Positions 12,349-25,857 of a stretch of 64,000 nt of DNA are shown here, one piece after another. The notes beneath the pieces were generated by a model. It was not told the origin of the DNA. It saw only the letters and a list, made by a program, of their open reading frames with translations, and did no database searches. The DNA lies in contig CM038216.1 in assembly GCA_021442155.1 (NCBI GenBank), positions 152,111,009 to 152,175,008 of the forward strand, given 5' to 3'. Within the stretch, counting starts at the first letter, position 1. Each line of letters opens with the position of its first letter. The position numbers and the translations under genes are program-made. Source of the stretch: Cymbidium sinense (taxonomy: Eukaryota; Streptophyta; Magnoliopsida; Asparagales; Orchidaceae).

Positions 12349-13681
12349 AATGGTATGTATCTTCCTAGTTTCTTTATGTATGATGATTTAATATGTGTCT
12401 GGATCCAATTAGGTTCTTAGGAAAAATAACTTTTTTACTCCAATCATAACTCATAATTAAAATTTCTAAAATAACTCATAATCCCATTTAAAGCTTAGGT
12501 ATTAAATCAAGATAATTAAAATATTTAGCAACCCCTTAGCTGAATATTGTCTAATATGATGCATCTTCTACCACTCTTGTAAAATGAGGGCCCCCATTCT
12601 TGCATGCATGGGAACCACTTGACCTATGAGAGCAACTCTTACTGATGGGGCTTCACCCTCTTCTCTCTTGAGTTGGCCTAATAATCCATTTCATCATGTA
12701 TTTAAACATATAAAATCCTATGACCTGTATCAAAATAAAGAGTCCAAAACTAAATAAAAATTGATAAAATTTGTATTAGATAAGTCATTATTTATACCAT
12801 TCATGCTTTAGTCTCTTAGGGAGTGGGTCTAATGACTTTAGTTTCTTTCTAAATAATAACATCCAAACCATCTTGCAAAACATATGACTTGACCACATGA
12901 TTTTAAAAGGTAGGAGGAGTTAACTATCACTCACTATAAGTCCAAGAAGGTAGTTCACTCTCTCTTATGGAGGTAAATAATATACCTATTTTGTCTTAGA
13001 TTTAGGACATTTTGGCCCTCACTAAAGCTCCATAGATTTAGGATATGAGGTTACTATTTTTCCATAAGCTATAAGCGTAAATTCTCACCTCTTAGGCATT
13101 CCCACAATCTTGTATTGTGGTACTATAAGTCTTAGCATTCTAACAAATTTCAACTCAAAAAATAATTCCCTTCAATTTTAAACATATAAAGCCCAACCAT
13201 AGATACAATAGAATGCTCACTAGATTTTCTAGTATCATGATCATCCCCTACTCATCTCCTTTTGGCTTCGATAATAAGTCTCTCTCATTTTGATATATCC
13301 CACTTAATTTTTTAAACATAACCAATTTATTAATAATCCTATCTTTGAATTCTTTGGAGATAATAATTGCCTATTTTAATCGAGAGTATTCTTAAGGAAC
13401 TCATCTTGTTAAGGATGTACCCATAGGGAACTTTAGAACCTGATTTAAATAAACCCTATTATATTCATCCATGTATAATAGAGAAAAAATCTATGGTACA
13501 TTCGAAGACCCATTATATCTTAAGAGTCCTTATTTGGTGATTAGGTTCCCTGCAGGGTAGTGATTTCTATCTTTCGAGAGAGTGCACTATTATTTGATAT
13601 CATACCCGATCACCTTAATAAGTACACCCTCAGATTTGTGTGATGTTTCCCCATATATGATTTAAAAATAAACACCACACA

Positions 13682-16600
13682 TATATATAGGTTTGCATGT
13701 GCTTATAGCTTAGACATGAAGTAAAGCTTTCTTTTACTTAATTCATATATAGTTTTACATGTATTTGAATGTTAATAAGTATATAGTCTGGGCATCCCAG
13801 GAACACGAGGCTTTAACTAGTCCCATGGAGCTCATTTAGTTACTTACTCTGGTTAATAATGACATACTTATTTAATTTATTTATATGTGTTCCTACATTA
13901 GAATTTGGATAGAACTTTACTCCATATGCATAAATGTTTCAATCAAATAAAAATACAACCTTTGCATGATTTTTCTTCCTTTATTTATCTATACACCCAT
14001 ATGAATTTGAGAAATAAGTGTTTAGTATGGACATCCCGAAAATACGAGGCTTTAAGTAACCTCAAGGAGGTCATTTGATTATCTCACTTTCTGGTTAACA
14101 ATGGCATGTACTCACTTATGTCTATTATACATGTGTGTGTGTGTGTGTGTGTATTTAATTATAAAATTAGAACCCCTTTTCTTTTATCAAGGATACATGC
14201 ATTCATAATTTACTAAGTGATTGAATTAGTTGGTCATGAGATTTGGAGCTTTCTTTCTTACATTCATGCAAATAAATTTACATATGTTTGAATGTAAATG
14301 ATATATAGTTTAGACATCCCAAGAATACGAGGCTTTAGTTAGCCCCAAGGAGATTATTGACACGTATCTATTTAATTTCATCTCTATGTATTTTTTTTGT
14401 ATAACTAATATGATTAAATAAGTCAATCACACAAAATGATATAAACTTCACATACACATGCATTCATCATATAAGTGTACCAAAACATATTGTATGTATA
14501 TATACACTTAAGATTAAATCATCTGCATGTTATATGCAATGAAAAGGAATGATTTAATATATGTCATGTGGTAGTAGTTCAATCAAGTTAATCTTGAGAT
14601 GGCTTTCATATTGAATAAGAGTATTTAAAGTGAACCTAAACATGATTAATTAAATCATTTAATAAGCCATTCACTAAAGAGAACTAAATCAAATTTTATG
14701 TACTTTAGAAGTGGCTTATGGTAGATGAAAGAGAGCAATCCTCTTTTCTTCTCTTTATAACATTTAGTTGCTAAGTGTGATCATATGAAACTAAATGAAA
14801 ATATAAATTAAAATTATCAAATCAATTAAACAACTTCTAGTGAAATCAACCTTTCATGTTAAATTAAACCTTCTACACTTAGAAAATTGAACATTAATGC
14901 TTAGTTAAGATATACCACACAAGCCTTAATGCGAACATCAGAATTTAGTCACCACTTGTAGTCCTAAGTTAGGATGGTGCATGGTGTGATGTATGTTTGT
15001 TTTGTGATGTATTATTGACTGGATGTTAGGGTGCATGTTTTGTAGACTTGATGATAGGCTGATATTATCCTAATCATATTTTCTGCATGGGATTGTGCTT
15101 AAGGGGATGCTTAAAAATAAATACAAATACTCTCTTTACAGGTTGCTTAAACCCCTAAGCATAATCCAAGATATGACAGGTGGGCTTGGTTACCCATGTG
15201 TAGGGTGTTAAGTCCAAATTATAAATATAATTGCTTGGATTATATTTATGTTTGGAAAACCTCTATTTTAGGTATAACTACATTTATCTTTTCTATTTTT
15301 AATATAATTTTTCTTTATAAATTAGGATTAGTGCTATGGGCTTTAGGATGAGCAGTGGTCAGAAGGCATTGCCCTAGGGGTGCCATTTGATGCCTTTCAA
15401 GTGGAGCTAATCAAATCAAATGAAGGAATGAAGATATGAAGACATGAAGAACGAAGGAAAAGAAGACCCCCATAGCATTTACTCATTTGTAATTATAATT
15501 ATTCTTTCATATTCTGGGTTGTATAAGGGTAGGGTCTACACCCACATGTTTTCTCTTTCGGGTTGTACGGTATCATCATGTTATTCTTTTGTTGTCGCTA
15601 TAAAAATGTTTAATGATTTGTTTAGTTTGTATATTAGAAACAACATACTTTTCATAGTTTTTTTTATAATTGATGCTTTATTATTTTTCCGGATGCGATT
15701 AGGCTCTTAAGATAAAAATAAATTTTCTACCCAACTACAACTCATAATTAAAGTTTTAAATAATTCATAACCTCACCATAAAGCCTAGGCATTAAATAAG
15801 ATAATTAAAAGATTTAGTAACCCCTTAGTTGAATGGTTGAATATTTCATAACATGCATATCATATTATTTCACTCTTGAAAATAGAGATTTTCATCCTTG
15901 CACGATAGGGAATGCTTGACCTATTAGGGACATACCTTTTGGTGGAAAACACCTCTTTCTCACTGATTTAGCCAACAATCTTATTTCATCAAGCATATAG
16001 GCATTAAAATCCCAAAAGCTTTTATCAAAATGAAGTGTCAAAATCTAAATAAAATTTGAAATGATTTTGCAATAGATTAAGTCATTATTCATACAACTCA
16101 TGCTCTAGCCTCTTAGGGAGTAAGTTTAAGTACTTTAGTCTCTTTCCTAAATAAATAATAGCCCAACTATCTTGCTAATATGACCAAACCACATGGATTT
16201 AAATCATAGGAGGTGTTAGCTGGTGACCACTTTAGGCAGTTGTAAGTCCAACAGTTGGGCGATTTATCCTCTCTTGTGGAGGTAAACCTTATGCCCACCT
16301 TTGCTTAGATTTAGGTTGCACTTTAACTTATGCTAAAGCTCCCTAGATATAGGATTCGAGGTTTCTGTTTCCTTTTGGCTATAAGCATAAATCCTCACCC
16401 TTTAGGCATTTTTATAATCTTGTGTTATTGGATTATAAGCCTTAATAATCTAATAAAATTTTAACTCAAAATATATAAATCTCTTCAATTGCAAATATAT
16501 AAAGCCCAATTATAAGATAGCTTGGAATGCTCACTAGACTTCCTAGTATCATGAGCATTCCCTACTCATCTCTTTTGGCTTCCAAAATAAGTCTCTTCAT

Positions 16601-17007
16601 TTGATCTATCCCGATTGATTTTTTTAAATACAACCAATTCTTTGATAGTCTTAATCTTGAAATTTTGGAGACCCTAATATTCTACTTTAATCAAGAGTAT
16701 TCTTAGAGAATTTCATTCCCAAAGATGTAATTAACTATGGAGGCTTTCCTCCATGATGAACTTTAAAACTAGTTTAATATAAACCCTGCTTTATTTATCC
16801 ATGTAAAGCGGGGGAAAATCTCTAGTACATTCAAAGACCCATCATGCCTTAAGAGACTTTATTAGGTGATTAGGTCCATTAAAGGGTGATGTCTCTATCT
16901 TTTAAGATAGTATATCATACCTCAATATCATACCCAACTTCAATAAGTACCTCTTACAATCTGCGTGGTGTCCCCCCCATATATATCCAAAATTAAACAC
17001 CACACCA
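13682..17007 (+). mobile_element. Solo LTR (copy A-C), 3' half
   Basis: Seen: resumes the LTR exactly where 430-5,089 left off (compare 9,085-9,130 in LTR B), runs through three GC-richer blocks (about 13,785, 14,015, 14,315) and ends AAACACCACACCA at about 17,007. The sequence then returns to the 3' noncoding module that was left at 429. A (TG)n run sits at 14,132-14,152. No coding potential is conserved. Confidence 0.8.
14132..14152. repeat. (TG)n microsatellite
   Basis: Ten uninterrupted TG dinucleotides inside the AT-rich part of LTR A-C. Absent from the equivalent place in LTR B. Confidence 0.9.
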
Positions 17008-18235
17008 CCCCTGTGGTTGGAGAATCCATCTTGCAGATGTGCAGATTCTCCCTTATTCTAGTAAATTTTAGATAGGTCAAGGCCGATATAGCCCCTTCCT
17101 AGTGTGGTCCCTCGCACACCAATATGGTCCATGCAAACATATAAACAAACAAAATATATATTTGTTTACGGATTAGGAGAATGCCCCCAGTGGCACCTCT
17201 TCCCAAGCAGGCATCCTATCTTTAAGACACTGTTAGCAAAACTCCCTATCGGAATTGTTTGACTACTCTTAAGTTATTTTAAGCCACCAACATCATTCAC
17301 TCAACTAGTTGCCTTAGGTTGGGTTTGACTTATTGAACATCCAACAGGCCACCCCGATGACTGTTCCTTTTTAGAAGATATAAGTCATCACACTTTCTTT
17401 TTAGCACATTCATTGCACACTAAAAGGTAACCCTTATGTTGGATAGTCTCACCCTTCATAGACTACCCCTTTGGATCGATAAATCTGAGATAGGCCAAGG
17501 CTGACATAGCCCCTTCTCAGTGGATTCATCGCACACCGATAGAGTCCATCAAATTAAAATGAAATTAATCGACTACTTTTGAGCTGATGTAAGTTCCAAG
17601 CATCATTCACTCAGTAGTCACCTTAGGTTAGGTTTGATTTATTGTGCCATCAATAGGTCACCCCAGTGGTTCCTCACTTTGGAAGATGTAACTCTACTAC
17701 ACTTTCTTCCTAGCACAGTCATTGCACATCGAAAGGCAACCCTCAGGCTGGGTAGTCTCTCCCTTTAGTTGGCATATTACAAGTTTGGATTCGTAAATTT
17801 AAGATAGGCTAAGGTTGATATAGGCCCTTCTCAGTGGGTGCATCGTATGCCAATGAGTCCACAACATAACACACCAAATTAAATCAAATCATATCAAATC
17901 AAATGAGATTAAAATGAAATTGATCTTGACTATCCTTGAGTTGAGGGAAGATGCCTAGCGACACTTACTCAGTAGTGACCTTAGGTCAGGTTTGATTTAT
18001 TATTCCATCAACAGGTCACCCTAGCGGTTGTTCCCTACTTTGGAAGATGTAAGTCTGGAACGCTTTCTTCCTAGCACAGTCGTTGCACATCGAAAGACAA
18101 CCCTTAGGTTGGATAGACTTACTTATGGTGGGTATACAATCCCTTTGGGTTTGTAAATTTAAGATAGACCAAGGCTGCTCTTCTAATGGATCACTCAAAC
18201 CAAGTCCATAAGTCAAATCAAAAATAAAATCAAAC
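17008..18235 (+). repeat. Right piece of the split 3' noncoding module
   Basis: Seen: reverse complement of about 26,820-27,395. It carries three diverged units of roughly 300 bp with the landmarks 'cattgcacatcgaaag', 'caacccttaggttgg', 'ggaagatgtaagtct' and 'tttaagatag.c.aagg'. Its left edge joins the piece at 1-429, and its right edge stops abruptly at the inversion junction near 18,235. Noncoding. Confidence 0.72.
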
Positions 18236-21200
18236 AAATTACATTCTAAAGTTCTCTATGGGGGTTAGCCTCCATAGTTAATTACATTCTAAGGAAGGTG
18301 AATTTCTTATGAATACTTTCGATTAAAGTAGGAAATTATTGTCTCCAAAAAGTTCAAAGATAGGACTATTAATAAATTAGTTATATTTGGATGATCAAAT
18401 GGGATAGATCTAAAGGACAGACTTATTATTGAAGCTAAAAGGAGATGAGTAGGGGATGCTCATGATACTAAGAAACCTAGTGAGCATCCCAAACTATCCT
18501 ATAGTTGGCTTTATATGTTTGAAATTGAGGATAATAATATATTTGAGTTAAAATTTTATTAAAATGGAACTTCTAATTATGCAATACTAGATTATGGAAA
18601 TGCCTAAGAGGTGAGGATTTTTGCTTGTAGCCCCAAAGAAAAATAGTAACATCAGATCCTAAATCTATGAGGATTTGGCAGGGCTAAAGCACGACCTAAA
18701 ATTAAGGTGAAAGTAGGTATATTGTTTACCTCCATAAGAGAGAGTAAACCACCCAACTATTAGACTTATAATTACCTGGAGTCGCAGCCAGCTAACTCCT
18801 CATATGATTTAAAACCATGTGGTCAAGTCTTATTTTTGCAAGAAAATTAGGCTATTATTATTTATAAAAGAAATTAAAGTCATTAAACCAATTCTCTAAG
18901 ATACTGGAAAATGAGTGGTACGAATAATGACTTAGTCTAATGCAAATCTTATCAAATTTTATTTCATTTTATACTCTTTATTTTGACATAGGCTATAGGA
19001 TTTTTATATGCCTAAATGTATGATGAAGTTGATTATGGGCTAAATCAAAAGAGAAAGAGGTGTTTTTCCATCATAAGCTCTCAAAGGTTAAGCCTTTTTA
19101 CTATCTAGCAAAGATGGAAACCCTCTCTTAACAAGAGTGAAACAAAATGATATGCATGATATTAAGCATACAACATCCAGCTAAGGGGTTTCTAAATATT
19201 TTATTATCTTGATTTAATGCCTAGGCTTTATGTGAAGTTATGAGTTATTATTGGGGTAGAAAATTTATTTTCATCCTAAGAGCCTAATCACATCCAGGCC
19301 ATACAACAATCACCAATCATGAAGAAACTAGAAAAATATATGTTGTTTCTATTGCACAATATAAGCAAATCATCGAACAATTTATATGTCTACCGTAAAA
19401 GAATAAGAGGCCATTGCGATCAGGTTTCGCCGTACAACTTGAAAAAGAAATGGGTAGCCAAGCTCTACCCTTATATAAGCCGATATATGAAAGAATAATT
19501 ATAATTTAATTACAATAAATGAATGTGAGCTATGGGGGATCTTCAAACCTTTAAAGCTCCTTCTTTCCTTCATTTTCTTCTTTCATTTAGTTTGGTAAGC
19601 TCCATAGGATCACATGGTACATAAGACTTGGTGTTTTAACCAATGTTTATCCTAAGCCCCATAACACTAATCATAATTCTTAATGCAAAATTACTTTAAA
19701 AATAGAAAAGTAAATCTAACTACACCTACAAAATAAGTGTTAGTTGAACATACCATATAACCCAAGCAATTATATGAATAATTTGGACTTAGCACCCTAC
19801 ACATGGGTAACTAAGTCCACTTGTCCTAATGTAGATTATACTTAGGGTTAAGCAACCTGCACATAAAACATTTATATTTTTTTAAGCACCCCTTAAGCAT
19901 AATCTCGTACAGAAAATATGATTAGGCTAATCACACCTAACATCCAGTCTATGCACATACACCCTAACATCTAGTTTATAACATTACATCATAAAATAAA
20001 ATATACATCAAATCATGCACCACCCTAACATAAAACTAAAATGGTGACTTAATCTAATGTGTGTGTTAAGGCTTGTGTGGTATGTCCTAACTAAGCTTTA
20101 AAGTTAAGATTTTCTAAGTATGAAAGACATTTAATTATCAAGGGTGATTTCTCTTTAAATGGTTTAATTAATTTGTAAATTTTACTTAATGTTTTCTTTT
20201 ATTTCATTTGACCTACACAAAAAAACTAAGTGTTATGAAGAGAAAGAAAGAGATAATCACTCTCTTTTATCCCTACCTTAAGTCACATCTAAACCAAATT
20301 AATTAACCAATTCCCTTTAGTGAATGGCTTATTACATGTTTTAATTAATCCTAAATTTAGTTCACTTTAAATAAACTCATTCAATAAGAAAGTCATCTTA
20401 AGGTTAGTTGGAATCAATTACTATCACATAACACATGTTTGTTCATTTCTTTCCATCATGTATATCATGCATATGATTAAATCCTAAGCATAGCTATACA
20501 TGCAATTTGTATCTTAGCACACTTAAATGATGAATGCGAGTAAATGTATTTGGAATTAACATTTCATTTGATTAAATGATTTTGTCATATTAATTTAAAG
20601 CTCTATCTAAATTATTATGCAAAAGCATAAGGAAAGAACCTTAAATCACATGACTAATTAACTCAACCAATTAAATAAAGTATGAATGCATGTCTTTTTT
20701 AATAGAAAAAGGGGTTTTCATTCATTATCTAAGTACACATCCACATGTATAAAAGTTTTAAGTAAGTATGTTGCCATTATTCTGCACTGGAACAAGGTAG
20801 GAATCTCCTTGGGGCTACTTAAAGCCGTGCATCCCTGGAATGTCTGACTAATATACGTTATTGTTAGATACATGTGGATGTATAAACAACTACAAAAATA
20901 GAAAGCTAAGCAAAAATTATATTTTGATTTAATTGATTTATTTTGTGTAAATGAATTAAAGCTCTACCAAGATTCTAATGTAGAAATGCATAAGAATGAA
21001 ATCAAGCAGGTATGTCACCATTATTCAGCACCAAGGGAACGAGATAGGAACCTCCTTGGGGCTACTTAAAGTAGTGCATCCCTGGAATGTCCAGACTAAT
21101 ATACCGCTAACATTCTTACTTATACAAATCAACACATGAATGTAAGGAAGAGAATTTATTTCATCCACTAAATTTATATTCACTTGTATTCCCTATGTAT

Positions 21201-24200
21201 ATGTAACTAAAATTTACAATACATATGTATATTCATTTGTTAATAAACTTTTTAAAATATATTTGAGATTTAATAATGATACTAGCCACACATATTTATA
21301 ATTTAAATCAACACATGCAATTTGACATAAAGGAAATCATTTTCATTTGATTAATTTAAAAGACATGAATGCATGAGTACAAGTGGCATACAATATTTAG
21401 AATGATTGGAGAAAATAATAACACACTCATGTGATTTCATTCAAATCAATTAACTCCCAAGGACAATCAAGCTAAATAAGATTATTTAAAACAAACCAAA
21501 GTTCTCTAATGTCATTTCATTTTCATGTTTGATTTGATTTAAGAAAATGTGAAAGAGATTTGCTAATCCTATTCCCATCCCCCATGTGTGAGTTAATTTG
21601 GTTCAATGATGAATAATTAGGTTGATTTAATGTCTTAATTAGGTTAGGGTATGAATTAAGTCAATTAATTTACCCTTACCTACATCACCTTAAGTTAATT
21701 AACTAATTAATAGTGAGCCAATATGAGATGCAATCACATGAAAAGTAAATCAACAATGCTCCTAAGAAATGAAAGGGGCCTAATGCAATTGTCTCATGAT
21801 TAATAGTTAATTAAGCTTAAGGGATCTCACTTAACTATTTTTATGATTTTATCACACATGTGAGCTAACCATAATTTTATTAGCTTTCTCTTTTGGTTAT
21901 TGAACACCCAAAGAGCTACCCAAGATTGATTAAAGGTGATTAGATGTGAAGTGGATTTTAGATTGAGTTAATTAAGCTCATTAATCCATTTGGTTAAGCA
22001 TGAAGCATTTTCAATTAATGGAATGGAATTAACTTAAGGAAAGAGATCAAGAAAGATGCCTTAATCTCAATCCCTAAGTCCCATATTTGATCACTTAGGC
22101 TCTGATTTTATCTTGAAGATTAATTAATTAATTACCTCATTAATCATTAACTAATCAAATTCCAAAAAGTAAAGAAAACTTAGGAAATGAATTAGGAAAA
22201 ATATTGCAATCACATTCCATAAGCTCCTTTACTATTCAATAGAGGTAATTAGGCTTAAATAATAAGTTGAGCCACCATTCACTAATTATCACTAATTTAA
22301 TTAAGAAAGTGATTAAGATTTAATCAATTGATTTTCTAATTAAGCAACCAATAAAATCCCAAAAAAATATGGGAGGCATATGTCATCCCCTTAAACATCC
22401 ATAAAATTTGAGATTAATTGGGTGATTAATTAAGGAGAAATTAAGCTAATTAAATTTTTAATTAAACCTTAATTAAGCTAAAATCAATATTTAAAACCAA
22501 TTAATAATAATTTTCCTATATTTTACTCTGAAATATCTTTAAAATGAGCCCAAGTTTATATTTTTTTGGATTTTTTTAGGATTAGTTATGATTTTAGAAG
22601 TTTTAGCCTTAAAAATAGTTTATTTAAGCCTAATTAAAGCATTAATCCTGGTGGGCTGTGGCGGCTGACTCGGCGTGCTTTTCATGTGGTGCAATGGGAT
22701 TGGCTATTTAAATTGTCATAGCCATCACTGACTCGAATTGTGGTGGACGCGTTAACTCGTGGATCGTCTGATCTAAATTCGGACGGCCATGATATCCATG
22801 GTTTTAGGAAAGAAATCAAGGGATCTAACATGGGATTAGATCATGGCCGTCCATTCTGATAACATGGAATGGAAGGTCTATGATTCATCCCATTCGTGAG
22901 CGGTGAAAGATAGATGTCATCCATCTTTCCCTGTTCGATCCGAGCTCACTAGAGCTCAGATTGCCTCCAAATGGATCATACACCTTCAGGGAGGGGAGGC
23001 ACACACATCCAACAGCTAAAAACACATGACATTCGAATTTGTTTCATAAAAGACCAAATGATTTTCCATACATGGCTCAGTTTTGAAAAATTACCTCACC
23101 GAAGCTAATGTCTGGCGGTGGGATCGATGGAGGTAGCTTCGCCTAGTTGAGGCGAGGCCTTGTTGAGAAGCTTGGGTCTCAATTTGATGTACAACTCTCG
23201 ATTGACTAATCTACATGTGTAAAGGCTTTGGCTCTGAACTCGACCTCTGGGGGGAAGGCTTGAGATGATTGAGGCTTGATGAAGTAAGAGGAGAAAGGAA
23301 TTTGTGTTTGATCAAGTAGATGAGGAGTATTGCTGAAAAAAGATGGTGTCTATTTGCCTTTGCTCGAGGAGGAGGAATACTGATTGAGGTTGCTTGGGGA
23401 GTGCTCTAAGAAGCTATGAGGGGTTTCGAAATCACTTAGGAAACTCATACAAAGCAATTGGTGTCATTTGCCACTAGAATTGAGGGAGTATACCCCTCAA
23501 TTGCACATGATGAATGGATTGAATTAATCTCTAAAAATCCATCGATTGGCCACCGTCGAGTCATCAGAGGGGTTTCTGTCAGCTCCACGTGGCATGCCAA
23601 GAGTGGAGGAAGTGAAGGAGTTTCAAGGCTTGGTATAGGGAGATTGTGATGTTGGTTCTTTGCCCTTGTCCATTTGATTCGGCCATGAGAGGTGGTTGTT
23701 TGGCTTGCTTACCTTGGTCCATGGCAAGGGCTAGATGGCTTAGGGTGGGAAAAGGTGGCCTGGGAGTTCCTCATTAGGAAGTTTGATGGTTGTCATGGAG
23801 ATGGGAGAGTGGACTTTTCCTCTTTAGGCAAGAATCCAATGTAAAGAAAGGGTGTCCATTGGTTAATCTTCTTGGATTGGGTCCCACATAGACTTGGGCT
23901 GGCTTGGGGCTAACCTAGGGTTAATTTGGGTCAGGTTAGGTCAGCCACCAAGGTTCCATAAGTTGGTTTTGGGTGATTTGGCTTCATATGGTCAAAATAG
24001 ACTCATTTGGGTTAGGTTGAGTTGGGTTGACCAATTGGTCTAATTGGATCAAACCAAGACTTGGGTTAAGTTCATATGATGATTTTGGATGGTTTGATTC
24101 AATTGGTTTTGATTAATTTGGCATTGGTTTAATTTTGGCTCATTTGGATTCAAAAGGGTCAAATGGGTCAAGTTGACCAATTTGACCAGTTTGACCAATT

Positions 24201-25857
24201 GGTTTAGTTCAAGTTGAATTGGTTAATTGAAAATGATTGTAGCTTTGGTTTGGTTTAATTTGGATTTAATTTAGATTTTGGCCAATTTGACCCTCAATTT
24301 GGGCTAGGTTGGGTTGACCTTTTGTCAAATTGGGCTCAATCATGGCTTTGGTGAAATTCAATAAGTGATTTGGAATGAACTTGAGCTATTAGTTGTAATA
24401 AATTTGGATTAAATCATGATTTGACCCATTTTGGCTTTTTAGGCCAATTTGGGTCAACTTAGGTCAAATGACCAATTGGACTTGGTTTGGGTCAATTGAG
24501 GGTTTGGTCATGTTCAATCATTGATTATGAGTGGGTTTGATTCAATGGTTTCAATCAATTTAGTATATGGTGAGTTTTGGCTAGTTTGGGTTTTATTTAG
24601 GCTAAAGGTTGACTTCATCAATGAGCTAGGTTGACTTGGTAATATGGGGATGATTGATCATGATATGGGGTTTATATGGGCTTGGTTCAATCTAATTTTG
24701 GTTGAATCAGAACTTGGCTCAAAAAGTTCTTTTAGGTCACTTTGGGTCAAGCGGACCTATATGGGTTAAGTGGCTTGATCATAGCTTGATTCAAGTTTAA
24801 TTGAATTCACATATGGACTTAGGATGGAGATATAAATCCAATTACAAGTGGTTTGAAGTCAAATGAATTTTGTTCATATGACAAATTCAAGTCAAAAGGG
24901 TCGACATGGGCTTGACTTAGGTTGACTTGGATTTGGATTGATAATTATAGTTTGTGTTTATATTTGGAACAATGATTGAAGGAGTGATTGAATCATGAAG
25001 ATATCCATGGGTTTTAAGTTGATTTGGATATCATTTAGCCAAGTTAAGAAATTGGCTAAAAGGGCTAAAATTGGGAATTTATTTGATTTGGGTTTGGTTT
25101 TGGTCATTTAGATTTAGATTTTATTTATATTTATGAATATAAATAAAGATATAAATGATTCATGAGAAAATCACTTGGGTTTGGAGTGATTTGGAAGCAA
25201 ATTTGACCAAGTTGAGGGATGTAGGTCAAAAAGGCTTAAATAGGGAATTGATTTGGTTTGATTTAGTTTGATTTGATTTGAATGGCTTGAATTTAGATTT
25301 CATTTATATTTGTGAATATAAATGAAGGAATGATTGATTTATAAAGAAATCAACCAAATTTGATTTAGTTTGAAGGAGGTTTTGGCTAAGCATATGAAGA
25401 TGGTTCATATGGTTTAGAAAGGGGGTTTGGAGTTTAATTCATTCAATCATTTTCAATCATTTGGGATTGGATTTATGATATGGGTTGAGATTTGATTTGA
25501 GATTGGATTTATGATCTTGAGAAAATCAATTGAATTGGGGTTGATTTGAATTTGGTTAAGGATAAGTACCATAAGATAAAATCAAATGGATTAGGAAAGG
25601 ATTTGGAATTTGAATTTAATCATGGGATTGGATTTATGATCTTGGATTTGAATTTGAATTTGAGGATTGGGTTTAAGGCTATAGGGTAGGCAAGTCTTCC
25701 TAAATCCATAAGGCATAACCTCTTCTAAGTCTCTAAGTTTAGGTTAAGTGTTCACCTAATCACTAGAAGTGTCTTAAGACTAAGGAGATATTAGCATCTA
25801 CATTTGTCCTAGATCTATGATGAGAAAGTTGAGAGCTCACTCCCAAAAGTGAGGTCA
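18236..25857 (-). mobile_element. LTR copy 1 (- strand), missing its terminal ~290 bp
   Basis: Seen: from 'agttctctatggggg' (equivalent to 28,750 in the next copy) to CTCACTCCCAAAAGTGAGGT at 25,857, in the opposite orientation to the left arm. Zones in + coordinate order: 18,240-20,700 body, two GC-richer blocks at about 20,765 and 21,005, AT-rich 21,200-22,640, weak G-box hairpin remnant about 22,640-22,700, TATA-core inverted repeat 23,478-23,502, GGTCAA-rich zone 23,930-24,920, tandem units 25,000-25,460. Two GC-rich blocks, as in LTR B, group it with the left-arm subfamily. The outer terminus (about 290 bp) is gone at the junction. Confidence 0.8.
23478..23502. promoter_or_regulatory. TATA-core inverted repeat (LTR copy 1)
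   Basis: AATTGAGGG (23,478-23,486) pairs perfectly with CCCTCAATT (23,494-23,502) around a 7-nt core containing TATA. Homologous to the palindrome at 2,955-2,966. Confidence 0.55.

Larger units (their letters stand above)
5090..13681 (+). mobile_element. Solo LTR B, nested inside LTR A-C
   Basis: Seen: begins TGAACTTTAGAGTGAG, ends AAACACCACACA, flanked by TATAT on both sides. Length is 8.6 kb, or about 7.2 kb once the DNA transposon at 10,965-12,348 is removed. The order of sub-zones matches LTR A-C: tandem units 5,480-6,130, TTGACC zone about 6,290-6,770, TATA palindrome 6,799-6,817, AT-rich zone 7,640-9,050, two GC-richer blocks at 9,193-9,300 and 9,447-9,535, then the 3' part to 13,681. 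Its 3' end lacks the TTCATTTATCC hairpin of the right-arm copies, so it is a different subfamily. No internal region is attached. Insertion into LTR A-C must post-date that copy. Confidence 0.82.

Noticed and set aside
10956..12360. Target-site duplication for the TIR element
   Set aside because: Flanks TAATAA and AATGGT do not match cleanly, and the exact ends of the inverted repeat are uncertain by one or two bases, so no duplication is claimed.
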